DNA of 64,000 nucleotides from Gnomoniopsis sp. IMI 355080 (GCA_027946555.1 JAPEVC010000084.1:62001-126000); one strand, 5' to 3'; counted from the first letter of the stretch, positions 1 through 11,916 are shown. Translations and numbers: made by a program. The notes: generated by a model from the letters alone, not told the origin.

Positions 1-101
1 GCCTGCATCCAGTATCCCGATACTACTGATCAATAGATTCCCTTAACGTGTCATTAAAACTGGCGCATCAAGTCACTGACTCCTAATAATCACCAAAGCA
101 A

Positions 102-1823
102 TTGTCAGACTCTGTTTTGTTCCGCAAGGAGGAAAATTTAAATCTGCAACCACAGCCAAATCTCACGCAGGCCCCAACCGCGCGATTCTGCAAGTCTGAC
201 GTCCCGTGGACTGACTTGTCGACCTCATCATTATCAGGGCTTTATGATTTCATCAATGAAGGCGAAGCTTCTCGACCAAATGCCTCAAAGATCACCAGAT
301 TCCTTACGGATCTCGAAGCAACTCTAGGCCCGTTTTCGCCTCCTGCTTCCCCAGAGAAGAGCTCCTTGCTATACACTGGACGTGGACAAAGGAGATCGCT
401 TGTAGACCCAAGTGTCGGGAAGGAATGTATTGACGGTACAATACCATACTCCAGAGTTTGCAATTAAGATATTGGTGTGATTGCTAACGCGGTGAGCCTC
501 AACAAAGCATTATTCGAGGACGCCTGTTCTCCGTTAGTCAGACCCTAGTTGGAATTTAGTGGGTTTACGCACACTGACGATCAATATTAGTTTCGGCATT
601 TTCCTGACCAGGGCGCGGGTTGATCAATTGATAGGCGAAAGTGAGCAGGATGGGGCAAATCCTTTGACAGCTACATTCGCTGCAACGATCCGAGCCCTGG
701 GCTATCATGTCTCAACGCTGCACCAGACATTTCCAGATCGTTCTACGCACAGTAATGATGCTCAGGAGAGCATGCTAGTCGCGTTAGACTCCCGCAAAAG
801 GTGTCTCCGGTCTGAACCTACAAGCTTATTAAAGCTCCAGGTATGACTTGAACTCATTGATCCGTTCAAAGAAGAACTGATAGCCATCATTCTAACCAGA
901 TAGCAGACATTAATTCTTCTAGTAAGTTCAACAAATGGTTGAAAAGGAAATTTGAAGATGTTTTCAGATTCATTCAGCTGACTGCTGCCTTTTGAGGCAA
1001 TGGTGGCCCATGTAGTGAATGACTCACTTGTGGAAGAGCTCTTGGCTGCAGCAGTCCATTGTGCCAGAAACCTTGGCGTTACCAGAAGGAAATCAGGGCA
1101 ACCACAGCAAAGTGAGACGGAAGTCGAAGATGCGCGTCTCACCAAGCTCGCTGTAGGCTTTCTTTATGCCCTTGAAGGGTGTCGGGCTGTGGCTAACGGC
1201 ATGCCCCCGGTAGGGTATTGTCCATGAGATTGGCTGAGGAAATTTACACTGACGAACTGTTGAATAAGATGCTGAACTACCAGTGGCTCAGCCAGCGCTA
1301 CAGGCTTACTGATACCGCTGAAGAAGTGCTGTCCACAGAGTGCGCATACGTGGCAGCACTCGAGTCCATGCTTTGCAAGCAGTCCTCCCTGGCAGCCCAA
1401 TTAGACGACACGTTCAACTCTGCCGAGAAACACCTCGGCGAAATTGAGGACAGCATACAGCAGTTGAACCGCTGGGCTGTCACCTCCCATGTACCGATGA
1501 GTTACAAGGACATCACCGGGACCATGGAGCTGGAAGTATCTTCACAACCTTGTTTCCCGAAGGGAGTGAAAGGCTTCTACCAATACCACCAGGCCGTGTT
1601 TTTTATCCACTGCCCTTTAGTGCTGCTTCTCATGGCACACGACCGCGGGCGGACTGTTAGTGCTTCACTGGCCGTTTCTGAGTTGAGGAAGCACTGCGTT
1701 GAAACTTGTCTTGACTCCGCATTCTCGATCCTGCGCTTTTCTGATAGCGGCTCAATTTTAGATCGCTGTCAAGCAAGGTACGACAGAATTCTCTTCAATT
1801 CCGATCCCATTTCCTTCAAGTAA
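102..1823 (+). pseudogene. Fungal-specific transcription factor remnant (middle homology region), probably broken
   Basis: Several collinear open segments on the plus strand resemble the regulatory half of a fungal Zn2Cys6 activator. The piece at 1000-1227 reads like the helix stretch around 'GFLYALE...GMPPV', which in the family is the '(L)xxLYxLExxxSLRxGRPP' signature. The piece at 1218-1823 resembles the helical C-terminal part, including 'YHQAVFFIHCP'. The segments are in different frames and none of 102, 559 and 1218 starts with a convincing ATG. No Cys6 zinc cluster is visible, so the DNA-binding end is missing or lies left of the window. An intron could join the last two pieces (1208 to about 1270), but this would delete the usual acidic loop after GRPP. 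It may therefore be a real gene with unsolved splicing or a decayed one; I favour decay. It is the only regulator-like sequence next to the cluster. Confidence 0.4.
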
Positions 1824-2160
1824 TAGACATGGCATGGAGAAAAAGGCCATGGTTTGTCGCACGTATATTAATCTCAGTTCTACGGCAGGTGTGCAACCTC
1901 ATCGCTTATTCGCAAAACAGTTATGCTATCAATATGTTTTCTATTGGCTGTGCAGTCGTGTAAGGACATGAAGCTCGGTGTGCGGATTCTTCCTTATCTC
2001 GGGATTTCTGGTGGCTTACTGGGTAAGTTCAGTATGCGGGGACATACCAACCACCATCAGCATCTTCTCACAGGATTCTTCGAGGCCGTGGCTTGTTCTG
2101 GTTAGACATAGGCAAAGAGACTAGGTTTTTAAAACTAGGCAAATCTCAATCAATGACAAT
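1824..2160. other. Intergenic, convergent 3' ends
   Basis: This stretch lies between the end of the transcription-factor remnant and the end of the first P450. I see no gene, repeat or recognisable site in it. Confidence 0.5.
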
Positions 2161-3896
2161 CTACCATCCAACTTCCCTCTTACGTCTGACCATCATCTTG
2201 GTCCTCGGATTCGCCAGCTGAGAGAACCCGAACTTCAGCGGCTCCGTCTCGGTACCTTCCACCAATTTAAACTCATATTTCATTAGAAGATGTGTCATGA
2301 CCATTTTAACAGTGCTGACGCCAAAATATCGACCGGGACAGGCGTGCGTGCCGATGCCGAATCCGTAGTGATCTTCCGATGTGCCCACAAGTTGCGCTAC
2401 GGCCTCATCCCGTGAGTCTTTAGCCATCTCGCGACGACGCAGATATCGGTAGATGTCGTATTTCTGTGGCTCTGGGTACTCTTGTGGGTCCCACATGCGC
2501 TCGGAGCTTGTCGCGACGCCGGATCCCTTGGGCAACAAGGTTCCGTCGCTGAGTGTCACATCTTCTTGCACAAGGCGGCCAAGAGCAACTACGGGTGTGA
2601 TTAGAAGTCAGTCATCAAGAAGTTCAAGGACTTAATTTCGTCGACATGCACTCACCCACAGCAACAGGCTTCAATCGTAGTGTTTCTTTCATCGCACTGT
2701 CCATCAGCTTCAAATTCAACATTGTATTACCTTTAAAGCCGCTTTCATCCCCCACAATCTGCTTGATCTCCGTCTTCAAAGGCTCAAAATTCTCGGGGTG
2801 GTTGCAAAGGTCAATCATCGTCTGGGAGATGAGATCCGTGCTAGTCAAGATTGCCCCGATAGACAGCCCGATTTGCTGCGTGGCAGCATCGTACTCAACG
2901 CCGCGCTTACGTGCCAGGTCTTCATACCACTGAAGGGTGTCGCTGAATTGCGGGGAATTGGCTGCCTGTGATGCCGCTCTGCGCGATTTCAGGATGGGCG
3001 CGATCGTCTCGCGCGCTTCCTGCACCATCCTGCGCACATCGCGACAATCCGAGAGGAACCAGTGCACTAAGCGATGCAGAACATATGGATATTGGCGAAG
3101 CACCCGCGCGGCACCCGTCGCCTTGGCCGTATACTGTACAGTAATGTCGAGCCACTTTGAGTTGCTGCACAGCTCTGGGCCGAGAAAGATTCGACTCGAG
3201 ACCTGAGAGGTGATTCGCAGCAAGATCATGTTCAAGTCGATCTCGTGCCATTCCTCGTTGTCGGTGAGATGCGTTGTCAATGCCGCGGCGGTCTCTTCTG
3301 ACAGCGGTTCCGTCATCTTGGACATTGCCTTTTGTGTCAAATTGAGCTTGATCACATCGTGCAGTAGATCGCTGCCGAGCGCGATATACGGTTCAAAGCC
3401 TGGGATACGAGCTTGCCAATACTGATAAAACAAGCTCAGCACATGACCAAGACATTATGGCTCAATTAATTTTTGTGGAGGTCGACATTAGAAAAACAGC
3501 GATGGAAGAAGCTTTGCGAACCTGGAGAAGAAATTTTGATGCGTTGAAACGGTCGTCGCTCTTTATTTCCGCGGCATATTTCGGTGGTAGAATCAGCACG
3601 CTGCCCATTCCTGTATATACTCGGAATGGCTTGTGGCCGTATTTTTCTCTGCCACGCTGAATTAAGGCCCGACCATTCGTGAAATACTCCTCCTTGTTTG
3701 TGTTCACTACCGGGTATAGCTTTTCCGTCAAAGACTTGGAATCGTGGAATATGACGGAATATGCCGAGGCGAAGAGAATCAATGCTATGACATATGCCGG
3801 GAAACCGCTTTCCACCAAAGAACCCGGTGATACATAGTCTCCTAAGGAGCCGTTGACTTGATTTATTATGGATGAAGGGCTTGGAACAAACGACAT
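2161..3896 (-). CDS. Cytochrome P450 monooxygenase (P450-1)
   Basis: Exons complement(2161-2588, 2656-3421, 3522-3896) give 522 residues. A haem-thiolate monooxygenase, probably membrane anchored, likely oxidises the cluster product. An N-terminal hydrophobic segment lies at about residues 33-50. The K-helix motif ETLR is at 371-374, and the haem loop FGIGTHACPGRYF has its cysteine at about 464. The arginine usual before the cysteine is replaced by histidine, as in several fungal P450 families that act on terpenoid and polyketide products. Both introns are GT-AG; their phases fit and the joined protein aligns end to end with the neighbouring P450-2. The ATG at 3896 is the first in frame before the membrane segment. 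It is transcribed away from P450-2 over a shared 965-bp promoter that holds three CGGTCCG boxes. The substrate cannot be deduced. Confidence 0.92.
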
Positions 3897-4016
3897 TTTG
3901 TTATATTGTTCTGATGTAAGAATCCTTCGTGTTGTAGAAGTTGCGGTAGTGTACTTGGGTAAGGAGAGGGTGCGATTCGAATGCTGCTAAACCTAGGTAA
4001 TATAGTTCAGGTGGCC

Positions 4017-4023
4017 CGGTCCG
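4017..4023 (+). promoter_or_regulatory. CGGTCCG box, P450-1/P450-2 promoter
   Basis: Exact match to the 7-bp palindrome shared by the cluster promoters, here followed by C instead of the usual A. It lies 121 bp upstream of the P450-1 ATG. Confidence 0.5.
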
Positions 4024-4388
4024 CCCGGATCTACCAAAGTTCAACTAAACGAGTCTGGGTTAAAGATTCCAATTCGAAATGACATCCAAGAACAATACTA
4101 CGAGATAAATCGTGTTCTTTCTTGCAAACAAGAAATGTTACTCTTCTAGAACCTGTAGCGGAAAGCGAGGCTGCGCGGCGCTGCGCGAGGCTACATCAAG
4201 CCTTCGCTTCGCAACGATCAGCAAGGCTGACTAACATATACATCGAGAACAGCTACCCTATTAGTTGGAACGTGATTCTAGATTGCTATGTCTCCACCGC
4301 ATTAACAACTAGCATTCATGAATGTCCTTAGGAGACTCAATTCCTAGCCGGGCTGGCCCAACCCTTGCAAGTTCAAGTCAGTCACAGC

Positions 4389-4395
4389 CGGTCCG
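4389..4395 (+). promoter_or_regulatory. CGGTCCG box, P450-1/P450-2 promoter
   Basis: Exact match, in the extended form CGGTCCGAAA. It lies 467 bp upstream of the P450-2 start. Confidence 0.6.
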
Positions 4396-4422
4396 AAATC
4401 TGGCAAAGGATCATTTCAGCCA

Positions 4423-4429
4423 CGGTCCG
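4423..4429 (+). promoter_or_regulatory. CGGTCCG box, P450-1/P450-2 promoter
   Basis: Exact match, extended form CGGTCCGAAG, 34 bp (about three helical turns) after the box at 4389. Confidence 0.6.
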
Positions 4430-4861
4430 AAGCTTTTCCGAATCCGAGCCAAATCCAAGTCATCCACATACAGGGCCTCAACACTCGTGCTCTTGCAAAG
4501 TACGAGTACCATGACTAGCCCAACTCAGTTATACATTTACCTAGATAATCTGGAAGCGTATGTATTCATGCCTAGGTGTTTTAGATATACATCTCTTGGG
4601 ATTTGTGGCAGTAATTGCATGGCTCTGCGAATCCAAAGTGGCTGAAGATAACCTCCGGCTTATACGATGCTGCACTCTGTATAAAGGCCCAGTAATACAT
4701 AAAAGACCACCATGCATTCGGAATGCACTGGAACTTAAAATTCCGTCTTAAATCAAAAGCTCAGGCCGAGCAGACGTTATATACTGACAGACCCTAGTGT
4801 TGCACAAAGACAAGTTCCCCGGGGTGGTCGCGTATCGATTCTTCACGTAATTGCGAACAAC

Positions 4862-6636
4862 ATGGACTCGAATATATCCACCCCTTTGGCCCCTTCGGTG
4901 CTGTTCAGTACTGTTACACTATCTCCGTTACTTTCTGCCCCGAAGTCACTTCTCTACGGGCTAGCTTTACTTGCAGTCGTGTCCATCATTGCGACAACTA
5001 TCCGCCAAAGACTGCCAGATGTCGAAATTTACCCAATAATAAACAAAACCGCGGAAGAGTACTTGAAAGCAGGTAAGGCTCTTCTAGCTAAAGGAGCCAA
5101 ACAGTATGGCGGCAAACCATTCCGGGTTTACACGGGTATGGGCACGGTCACTGTTCTAGCTCCTGAATTTTGTCAGGACGTAAAGAATGATGACCGCTTG
5201 AGCTCGACCGAGTTCCTTCTGGCGTATTGGCAGGCTGGGACACCAGGCTTCGAGCCATACTTCAGTTCCGGGAGCGAACTTCTCCGTGAAATGATACGAA
5301 CTTACCTAGGTCAGAGTGATGTTGGTGAGTATGGCCGAGTATCATAATGTGTGGACGTGGCTGAGACTGGGCTGTATAGCAAAACTATCCCAGCCACTCG
5401 CAGATGAAGCAGCCGACGCTGTGCGGGACATCTTTTCCGACAACGAGGGTAATGTTCTACCAAATTCCCAGCCATCGCGATGTCGTTTCTAATTAAGGGG
5501 ACTGTTCTAGAATGGCACGAGATTACCCTGGCCTCTCTGATCCCCCAAATCGTTGCCCGTGTCTCAGCCCTGGTTTTCCTTGGTCCTGAGCTCTGTCGTA
5601 ATCCTGACTGGCTAAACATTACTGTAAACTACCCCAGCAAAGCCATGGCAGCTGCAAGAGTCTTACGATCCTATCCGCCTCTGATTCGCCGCTACCTGCA
5701 CTGGTTTCTTCCCTGCTGTCGCGAACTTCGGCATATGCTTCGGAAGGCACGGATAACGATTGAGCCGATCCAGCAAATGCGCCGTGAGCAGGATGCAAAG
5801 AATGACGGCGTCTTGTTCAATAATGCACTGGCATGGATTGAAAAGTTGACACAGAAGCAGCAGGATCGATCGGCACAGAATGCAGCGTTTCAGCAGTTGG
5901 GGCTCTCCATTCTTGCAAATGCATCGAGCACGGACATAGTATCGCAGAATATCCTGGACTTATGTCAGAACCCGGAGCTGATTGATCCATTGAGAGACGA
6001 GATCTTGAGGGAGACTCAGAATGGATGGGCGACCTCTACCTTATACAACTTGAAGCTCATGGACAGTGTACTCAAAGAGACTTTGCGTCTAAAGCCGATT
6101 GCATCAAGTAAGAAAACATGAACATGAAGTCAATGACCTGTTACGGCTGACGATTTGGCAGTTGCACTCGGCAGACGAGTGATGGAAGACAATGTGCATC
6201 TAAGCGACGGCAGCAAGCTCCCAAAAACGACGGGCATCGCTGTGTCCGGAGCAAAAATGTGGGATCCTGTTAGAGCTCCCTGAGAAGCCCACATATATTT
6301 GAGACTAACTAACTTGAGCAGGAAATTTACCCTAATCCGGAATGTTTCGACGGCCGTCGCTTTCTCCGGATGCGCGAGGCCGGCAACAACGAGCATGTCG
6401 CCCAATTGGCAAGCGTGTCGCCGGAACACCTGGGCTTCGGGCTCGGTTCGCACGCATGTCCTGGGCGTTTCTTTGGCGCCAGCTCAACGAAACTGATCAT
6501 GTCGTCCATCTTGCTCAATTACGAGTTCAAACTGCCCCATGACAAAGCAGACATTGAGCCCATGCGCTTCGGGTTCTCGACTCTAGCTAATCCGAAAGCT
6601 AAAATCCTGATTAGACGGCGGAAGGACGTGGTTTGA
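4862..6636 (+). CDS. Cytochrome P450 monooxygenase (P450-2)
   Basis: Exons 4862-5324, 5380-5448, 5511-6107, 6162-6268 and 6322-6636 give 516 residues. This is a paralogue of P450-1 with the same order of motifs: a membrane segment near residues 28-50, ETLR at 367-370, and the haem loop FGLGSHACPGRFF with cysteine 458. Four introns of 53-62 bp all fit in phase. Only the intron just before the 'ALGR' stretch is shared with P450-1. The pair looks like an inverted duplication, and the two enzymes may carry out successive oxidations. The start is the ATG at 4862, shortly before the hydrophobic anchor. The substrate cannot be told from sequence; the three upstream CGGTCCG boxes tie it to the cluster. 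Confidence 0.92.
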
Positions 6637-8278
6637 AGTAAGGTCAAACGTGGTTTCGTCAATATCCAAGCGCATTTAGAGACCGCACAGCGTCGTCCAT
6701 GGGAAAATTGTACCGTCAATTTGGCTGGTTAATAAGCAGCATATCGCTATAAGTAGGGCTCGAATCTAAGGGGACAGCTCGCAACAGACTTCAACGAAGG
6801 GCACGTATTACTTAGCAATTATCTTTGCAAATGACTTCCAACAAACAAGCTCCGTGAGCGTAGCTCAACAACTTGAGTAGCTCATCAAAAGGCTCTACGA
6901 CTTCTCAAAAGGCCATGTAAGGGGATTGCTCCTGCTCAAAATAGTTGCCCTTTTCCAAGACTCCAATATCATCAAATGGTTATTTCTATCCGTTTCCGGA
7001 CCCCTAAATTGCTCTGACTCTTAAAAACATCCTCCAACCAACCTCCAGGGCTCGTTCAGCAGAGTTTGTAAATTTGGGGTTTTGTTTATTTCTAGATTCT
7101 GTTGTAAATTATTGCATGGGTCACTGTTATACGCGTCTGTATATCTGCTAGATGAGCCTTGATGTTCGTGTCTGGTATTGTTGACCTGTCGGAGAGTGTT
7201 GTGGAATTACCTTCGTCACGAGGGGCTTGACTTTCACAGAAGGTCACCAGACAGCTAATGATGAGATCTATTCATCCCGCACAATTGATCATAATGCTTC
7301 GATAGTTGAGCATTCTTCCAGCTACTTTAATAATAGAAATGTCTTACCGGCCATGTTATCGAACATCTTCCCTCGCATTGCCTTGAAAATCTGCGCCACT
7401 GTCTAACATAATTCAACCTTGGAGGGCAAAATAAGACATTCTAGTGAGACACTCTGTGCTATGCATATTGTTCCTCGCCTACGACCGTATCGATTCTCAT
7501 ACACGGGTATCTCCACGAGATCTCCACGAAATTTGAGTGCCTACGATGCACATTCGTTTAACTCAACGTCAATCAAGACAGGCGAGGCGGCTCAGGACGA
7601 GTGGTCCAGCTTTGCAATGACTGCACTTCAGACGGCACACGCTACAATTTTCATACAACAAGCTTTCCATCATTAGAAGAGGCGTTTCAAAACGGGAATA
7701 CGTCAGCACCATCTCCCCTTACTGGGCCGCTGTTCTTGCTGAAGAGGGCAGTGCGCAATTGGTTTTGGTGCAGAGGTACGTTTGGGGGATTACAACCATA
7801 CCCAAGTGTCGTCCTCGGTGGTAGAGTAGGCCGGGCAAGGCAGAATTGGGCACAGCCATGCATAGTCTTTCGATATCTCTCAAGTTTTCGACATTGGTTT
7901 TCGAACTATGATATTGGCAACGCAGAGATACCTCATATAGACTCGCAAGGCAAAGTGGGTAGCCCTGACTTATGCCGCAGTGATTGACTTGGTGAGAGCG
8001 AAAGCCACTTAGTAATTATATTGTCTTATGGCATTGATGTGAAAGTTTTCTGCACAGAGCGATTCGTGAAACGGACAGCGAAATTATAATATCATGTAAG
8101 CTTGCATGTTAAGGAGTCTTTAGAGAAGCATTTCCAACCCGAAGCAGGAGCACCAACACTACGAGACCTAACCAGCTTACCTAGGTATGGAGCAGCTTGG
8201 AAGAGTTACTATAGGCCTGACATTGAATTTATAAATGGATGTCGATCCATCATCCGATCGTCCACTCAATCTACCACC
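6637..8278. other. Gene-poor interval between P450-2 and the esterase
   Basis: About 1.6 kb between the 3' ends of two convergent genes. Short open stretches at 7419-7676, 7601-7987 and 8102-8287 show no motif I recognise and do not join into a sensible product. This may be relic coding sequence. No CGGWCCG box was seen; the nearest thing is CGGACCC near 6997. Confidence 0.45.
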
Positions 8279-9893
8279 TCACGTTAACGCAGTAGAAATC
8301 TCATCCCAAAAGTCGCACATGCTATAATCAACCACGCCAACCGTAAATTCATCTCCGATGACATTGATTCCCATCGAGCCAGTCGTGTCATACTGTGGCC
8401 AGCTATTCCCAGGGTTTGCATTCGCAGCCATAGTGTTCCACGCAGCTAACATCTTCGCGCTCAGAGCTTTCTCCCCTGTAGTCAGGCTGCAGCTGCCGTT
8501 CGGCCTGGGCAAGTTCTCAGTGCCCCCAAATACGAAAGGGATCTCAGCCATGTGTGTGGATCCCAACAGTGAGAGTGCGGAGCTCGGAATACTGGTAAAC
8601 CAAGGGCACGTGGGAGTGTGATTGAACATATATGTGTAAACCCGCACCCCGTTGTGTACAGCCTGTCGCAAGAACCTTCGCGTGGGGCAGGTAAATGTAC
8701 TGTGTGACAGTACCGTGGACATGGCTTCGAAGGCGTTTTCAAATTTGGTCAACGGGTACTTCTGCTTTACGCGTTGTGCCAACGACCCGTACGTCGCATT
8801 CAGGTATTGATCGTACGACGTTGCATTCAGCACAAGTATGTCTTCATGGTATTGCGCCATGATAAATAATGAGCCCTCATTGCTAGTGGTGCCCGCGATG
8901 GCTGGCACTTTTAGTCCTGCATCTAGCGGTTGGGCTGTAACCACGGTACCGTCGAGGACGAGACCGAGCATAGCGCTCATGTCGTTCGAGACACTAGTCG
9001 CAGACACCGCCGCGTTACGTACGCAGGTGATATTGGTAATGCTGCAGTTTAATCCAAGCACGAACGCCCGGCTCTTGGGCTCCGCGGACTGCAGAGTTGG
9101 CAGGTTACCGGGCAGCGGAGATTGCAGGATAGCGGCACTGATGAGCGATGGCGCCTGCGCGAGGCTGCTAATCACGAACACGTCCCGGGCTCCCGCGGAC
9201 TGCCCAAACAGAAGAACGTGTGACGGATCGCCGCCGAATGCGCTGATATTCTCTTGAACCCATCTTAATCCCAGAAGCTGGTCTTGGAGGCCTTGATTCC
9301 CAGTGATATTCAGCTCCGGAATGGACAAGAATCCCAGTGGCCCAAGTCGATAGTTGATAGATACCTGGATGATGTTCTCGCTGGCCGTACAGCCATCATA
9401 CGTCGCATTGCTGATACCACCTGCGTTATTGCCTCCGCCATACAGCCAGACCTTCACTGGAATGTTTGAGGTTGTCGTCGCATTGGCGGGAGCCCAGACA
9501 TTGACGAAAAGACTAAAAGTCATGTCTGTTAGCCAACATACCTACAACGTCGATGATTTGGGCCAGTTGAAAGGCATGTACGTACCAATCTTCTGACTGT
9601 GCACCTGCTTCTGCAAAGTCCGCGTAAAACTGTATGCAAGCAGCGGGTGGCTTTGTTGCGTCCCGAGAGGCAAAAGTCTGATTGTAAATGTGCGGTGGCG
9701 CGAAGCGGAGACTGTTGATCGGAGGTTCTGCATAAGGAATTCCCAAAAAAGAGTTCACATTCGTGGTGGGACACTTAGCTCCAACCAAGGTGCCGTTCCT
9801 TAGTTGGACCGTGGGAGCGTTGTGAAGGGGGTTGCCCGCGGAAATCCCCAAACTCGCTAGTAGAGGGATTGCTACCTTCATTTCTCGGCCCAT
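8279..9893 (-). CDS. Secreted type-B carboxylesterase/lipase
   Basis: Exons complement(8279-9512, 9586-9893) give 513 residues. An alpha/beta-hydrolase of the carboxylesterase B family. A signal peptide is visible (hydrophobic stretch after MGREMK); an alternative ATG at 9881 would give nearly the same signal. The order of motifs is typical: 'NSFLGIPYAEPP', the SEDC-L-NVW block restored by removing the 73-bp intron, the oxyanion loop 'YGGGNNAGG', nucleophile Ser208 in GQSAGA, an acidic residue in 'SNEGSLF', and the histidine in 'THMAEIPFVFG'. Several N-glycosylation sequons fit secretion. It lies between cluster genes, but I saw no CGGWCCG box upstream of it. It may be an ordinary extracellular esterase embedded in the cluster or a late step (ester cleavage or transfer); the former is a little more likely. 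Confidence 0.9.
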
Positions 9894-10549
9894 TTCTGGA
9901 CGTACGTTCAAGCGTGCTGTGACTAGGTGTTATCCGAGAATACCTAGTTACCCAAGCCCAGGTACTTAAAGCCGTTTGCACGGACATGGATGTCGCTTTC
10001 CCGCGCTGACTCGAGGCTATGGTTCGGAATCTCTCGACAGCTACCGTAACGGAGATTATTAGGTAGTTACCATGGAGAATATACTTCCGGACGCTGCGCT
10101 TCCGTTCTAGCTTTGTGCCGACCTAGATCAATAATGAGGGCCGAGCTCAGTGACTAGCGGCGAGCAGTTAGTCCTTCCATTCGCAAGAAGACCCACCATG
10201 TACATCTAGGTAGAAGCCTAAGAGGGAGTGCTGGAAGGCGGGAACGGGAGATATGGCGTAGTCAGGTGTTTGTGTCCTTAGGTGATCATTTGATGTACAT
10301 AGCTATGTCCACCGAGGGTAGCTTACATGCTAGTTTATAGTCCTTTGACCACAACCTACATACATAACAAATTGACCAATCATACGTGATACCAAACAAT
10401 TGGATCCGATCAAAGCTAATCATTCAAACATCTTGACCCGCAGAAAGGAAGTGTACCTTTTCATAACGCCGCCCCCACGCTCAAAACGTTCACATCTCAA
10501 ATGCAGTCCAAAGTGTTATACAAGGGTCAGCTTCTAAGTGCGGGAGCTT
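9894..10549. other. Promoter of the esterase and 3' flank of the thioesterase
   Basis: No gene recognised. It contains a short CCTAGTTACC / CTAGGTAG type element (9950s, 10206), as found elsewhere in the window, but no CGGWCCG box. Confidence 0.45.
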
Positions 10550-11427
10550 TTACAATGCAATATCAAGTGCCTTTCTCAAGCTAGCTGTTGTCATATGCGC
10601 ATGTTCTTCGTCAAAGAGGTTGTAATGATTCCCTGGTAGATGCAAAACATGCGATATGAAATCGTTCTGCATGTCCTCCCACCCGAGCTGTGGGAGAAAT
10701 CGCGTTCTGTCCAATGGACACATTTCTTTAGGGTCCTTGGTAGGAACCATCCCGTCGGCACGAATAAGTACGACTGGTGGTGGGATTGACAAACGGTTAC
10801 CGCACTGCACGTCCACATGGCGCTGTGCCCAAAGAGGTGGGTCCCACTGATCTGAGATGCAGGTGGCGCGCATGAGTGCCGTTAAAAGCTTTTCGAGGGT
10901 GTCCTCGTTCAGCCCCGGCAGCATCGGCGCGTGGCGGCGATGTGGCGGGCCCTTGCGCGCCTCGGGACGTTGGCATCGGGGATAAACCGAGTCGATGAGG
11001 ATGATGCGCGAGACACGTAGGCCGCGGCCTTGCTTTGCTAGCAGATGTGCGATCTGGATAGCGATGATTCCACCAAAGGACCAGCCTACCCAAGAGGAGC
11101 CGCCAAGTCAGCACGGTACTAAGGATGAAAGAGCCTGACATTGTGGATCTTGAAGCTCGACTTACCTCCGAGGACAATGTCGCCACGCAGCGTGACGCGT
11201 CGGATCAGACGCAGGTACGCCTCGGCAATCTCATTTACACTTTGCCAGCCGCCGATACCGTCGTGGTCAAACTTTGGGTCACTGATGCCGTAAACCTTCC
11301 GACCTACACAGCCCAACTTGAAGTAGCTTGTTGCCAAGCCGCTTGCATCATGAATGAGGAACAGTGGCGCTGGCTCGTTTCTCGTCTTTGGAATATCTCG
11401 AATCAGAAATGGGTTAGCGGGTGCCAT
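10550..11427 (-). CDS. Free-standing thioesterase (alpha/beta-hydrolase, PKS/NRPS type)
   Basis: Exons complement(10550-11085, 11166-11427) give 265 residues. It hydrolyses or transfers acyl chains bound to carrier proteins. An N-terminal 'LFLIHDASG' strand-loop matches the 'LFLxHxxxG' start of the thioesterase fold. After removal of an 80-bp intron the nucleophile motif GGWSFGG appears with Ser90. The C-terminal 'PGNHYNLF' carries the probable catalytic His241. Its length is that of a lone thioesterase domain. Neither PKS nor the NRPS in the window carries its own TE domain, so this protein is the natural candidate to release, or pass on to the NRPS, a polyketide chain. Two CGGACCG boxes lie about 450 bp upstream. 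An editing (type II) role is the alternative. Confidence 0.88.
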
Positions 11428-11871
11428 ACTTCGGGATGGCTTTCAACCTGGGAATAATGTCGTCGATGACTGGATGGTGAAAATTGGTTGGAGACGAAAG
11501 TTTCCAATGTAACTTTCACTACTTGATGTGCATCGATATTCTTCTTGCCAAGTTGAGCTTCTGGAAAGCAAAAAACAAGGCTTATGGCGGGAAGCTTCGT
11601 TTATTTGTATCTGCTGACAGTCCTAAACTCTAGATTTAGATGTCAAGCAAGCGTTATAGCCGTTCGGAACCGAGCTGCCCCTTATAGCCATTCGAAAAAT
11701 GTCAAGTTGTTGACGACGAGCTTTGGAATTACAGTTGCTGTTAATGGGAATTCTTAGATGCTGGATAGCTTCACACGAGATTTCGATCGGGTATATCCAC
11801 TGTATCGGACCAAAAGTGCTCCATGGAGTTGACATTAATCATAGGCTTGGCTATCCAGGATCTTGAATAAT

Positions 11872-11878
11872 CGGACCG
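11872..11878 (-). promoter_or_regulatory. CGGWCCG box, thioesterase promoter
   Basis: Exact palindrome; read on the minus strand the extended form is CGGTCCGATT. It lies 445 bp upstream of the thioesterase ATG. Confidence 0.5.
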
Positions 11879-11909
11879 GCTAGTAATATGCAATTTTTGA
11901 CTTCTTCTT

Positions 11910-11916
11910 CGGACCG
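11910..11916 (-). promoter_or_regulatory. CGGWCCG box, thioesterase promoter
   Basis: Exact palindrome, extended form CGGTCCGAAG on the minus strand, 38 bp from the previous box. Confidence 0.55.

Larger units (their letters stand above)
3897..4861. promoter_or_regulatory. Bidirectional promoter between the two P450 genes
   Basis: This 965-bp region separates the start codons of two divergent paralogous P450 genes. It contains no convincing gene. It holds three exact CGGTCCG boxes (4017, 4389, 4423), the densest cluster of that box in the window, which suggests co-regulation of both genes with the PKS and NRPS genes. Confidence 0.65.

Noticed and set aside
7419..8287. Short plus-strand open frames between P450-2 and the esterase
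   Set aside because: No recognisable domain, no convincing start or splice structure; at most relic sequence.
9893..9911. Upstream extension of the esterase to a TTG codon at 9911
   Set aside because: Fungal nuclear genes start at ATG; ATG 9893 (or 9881) directly precedes the signal peptide.
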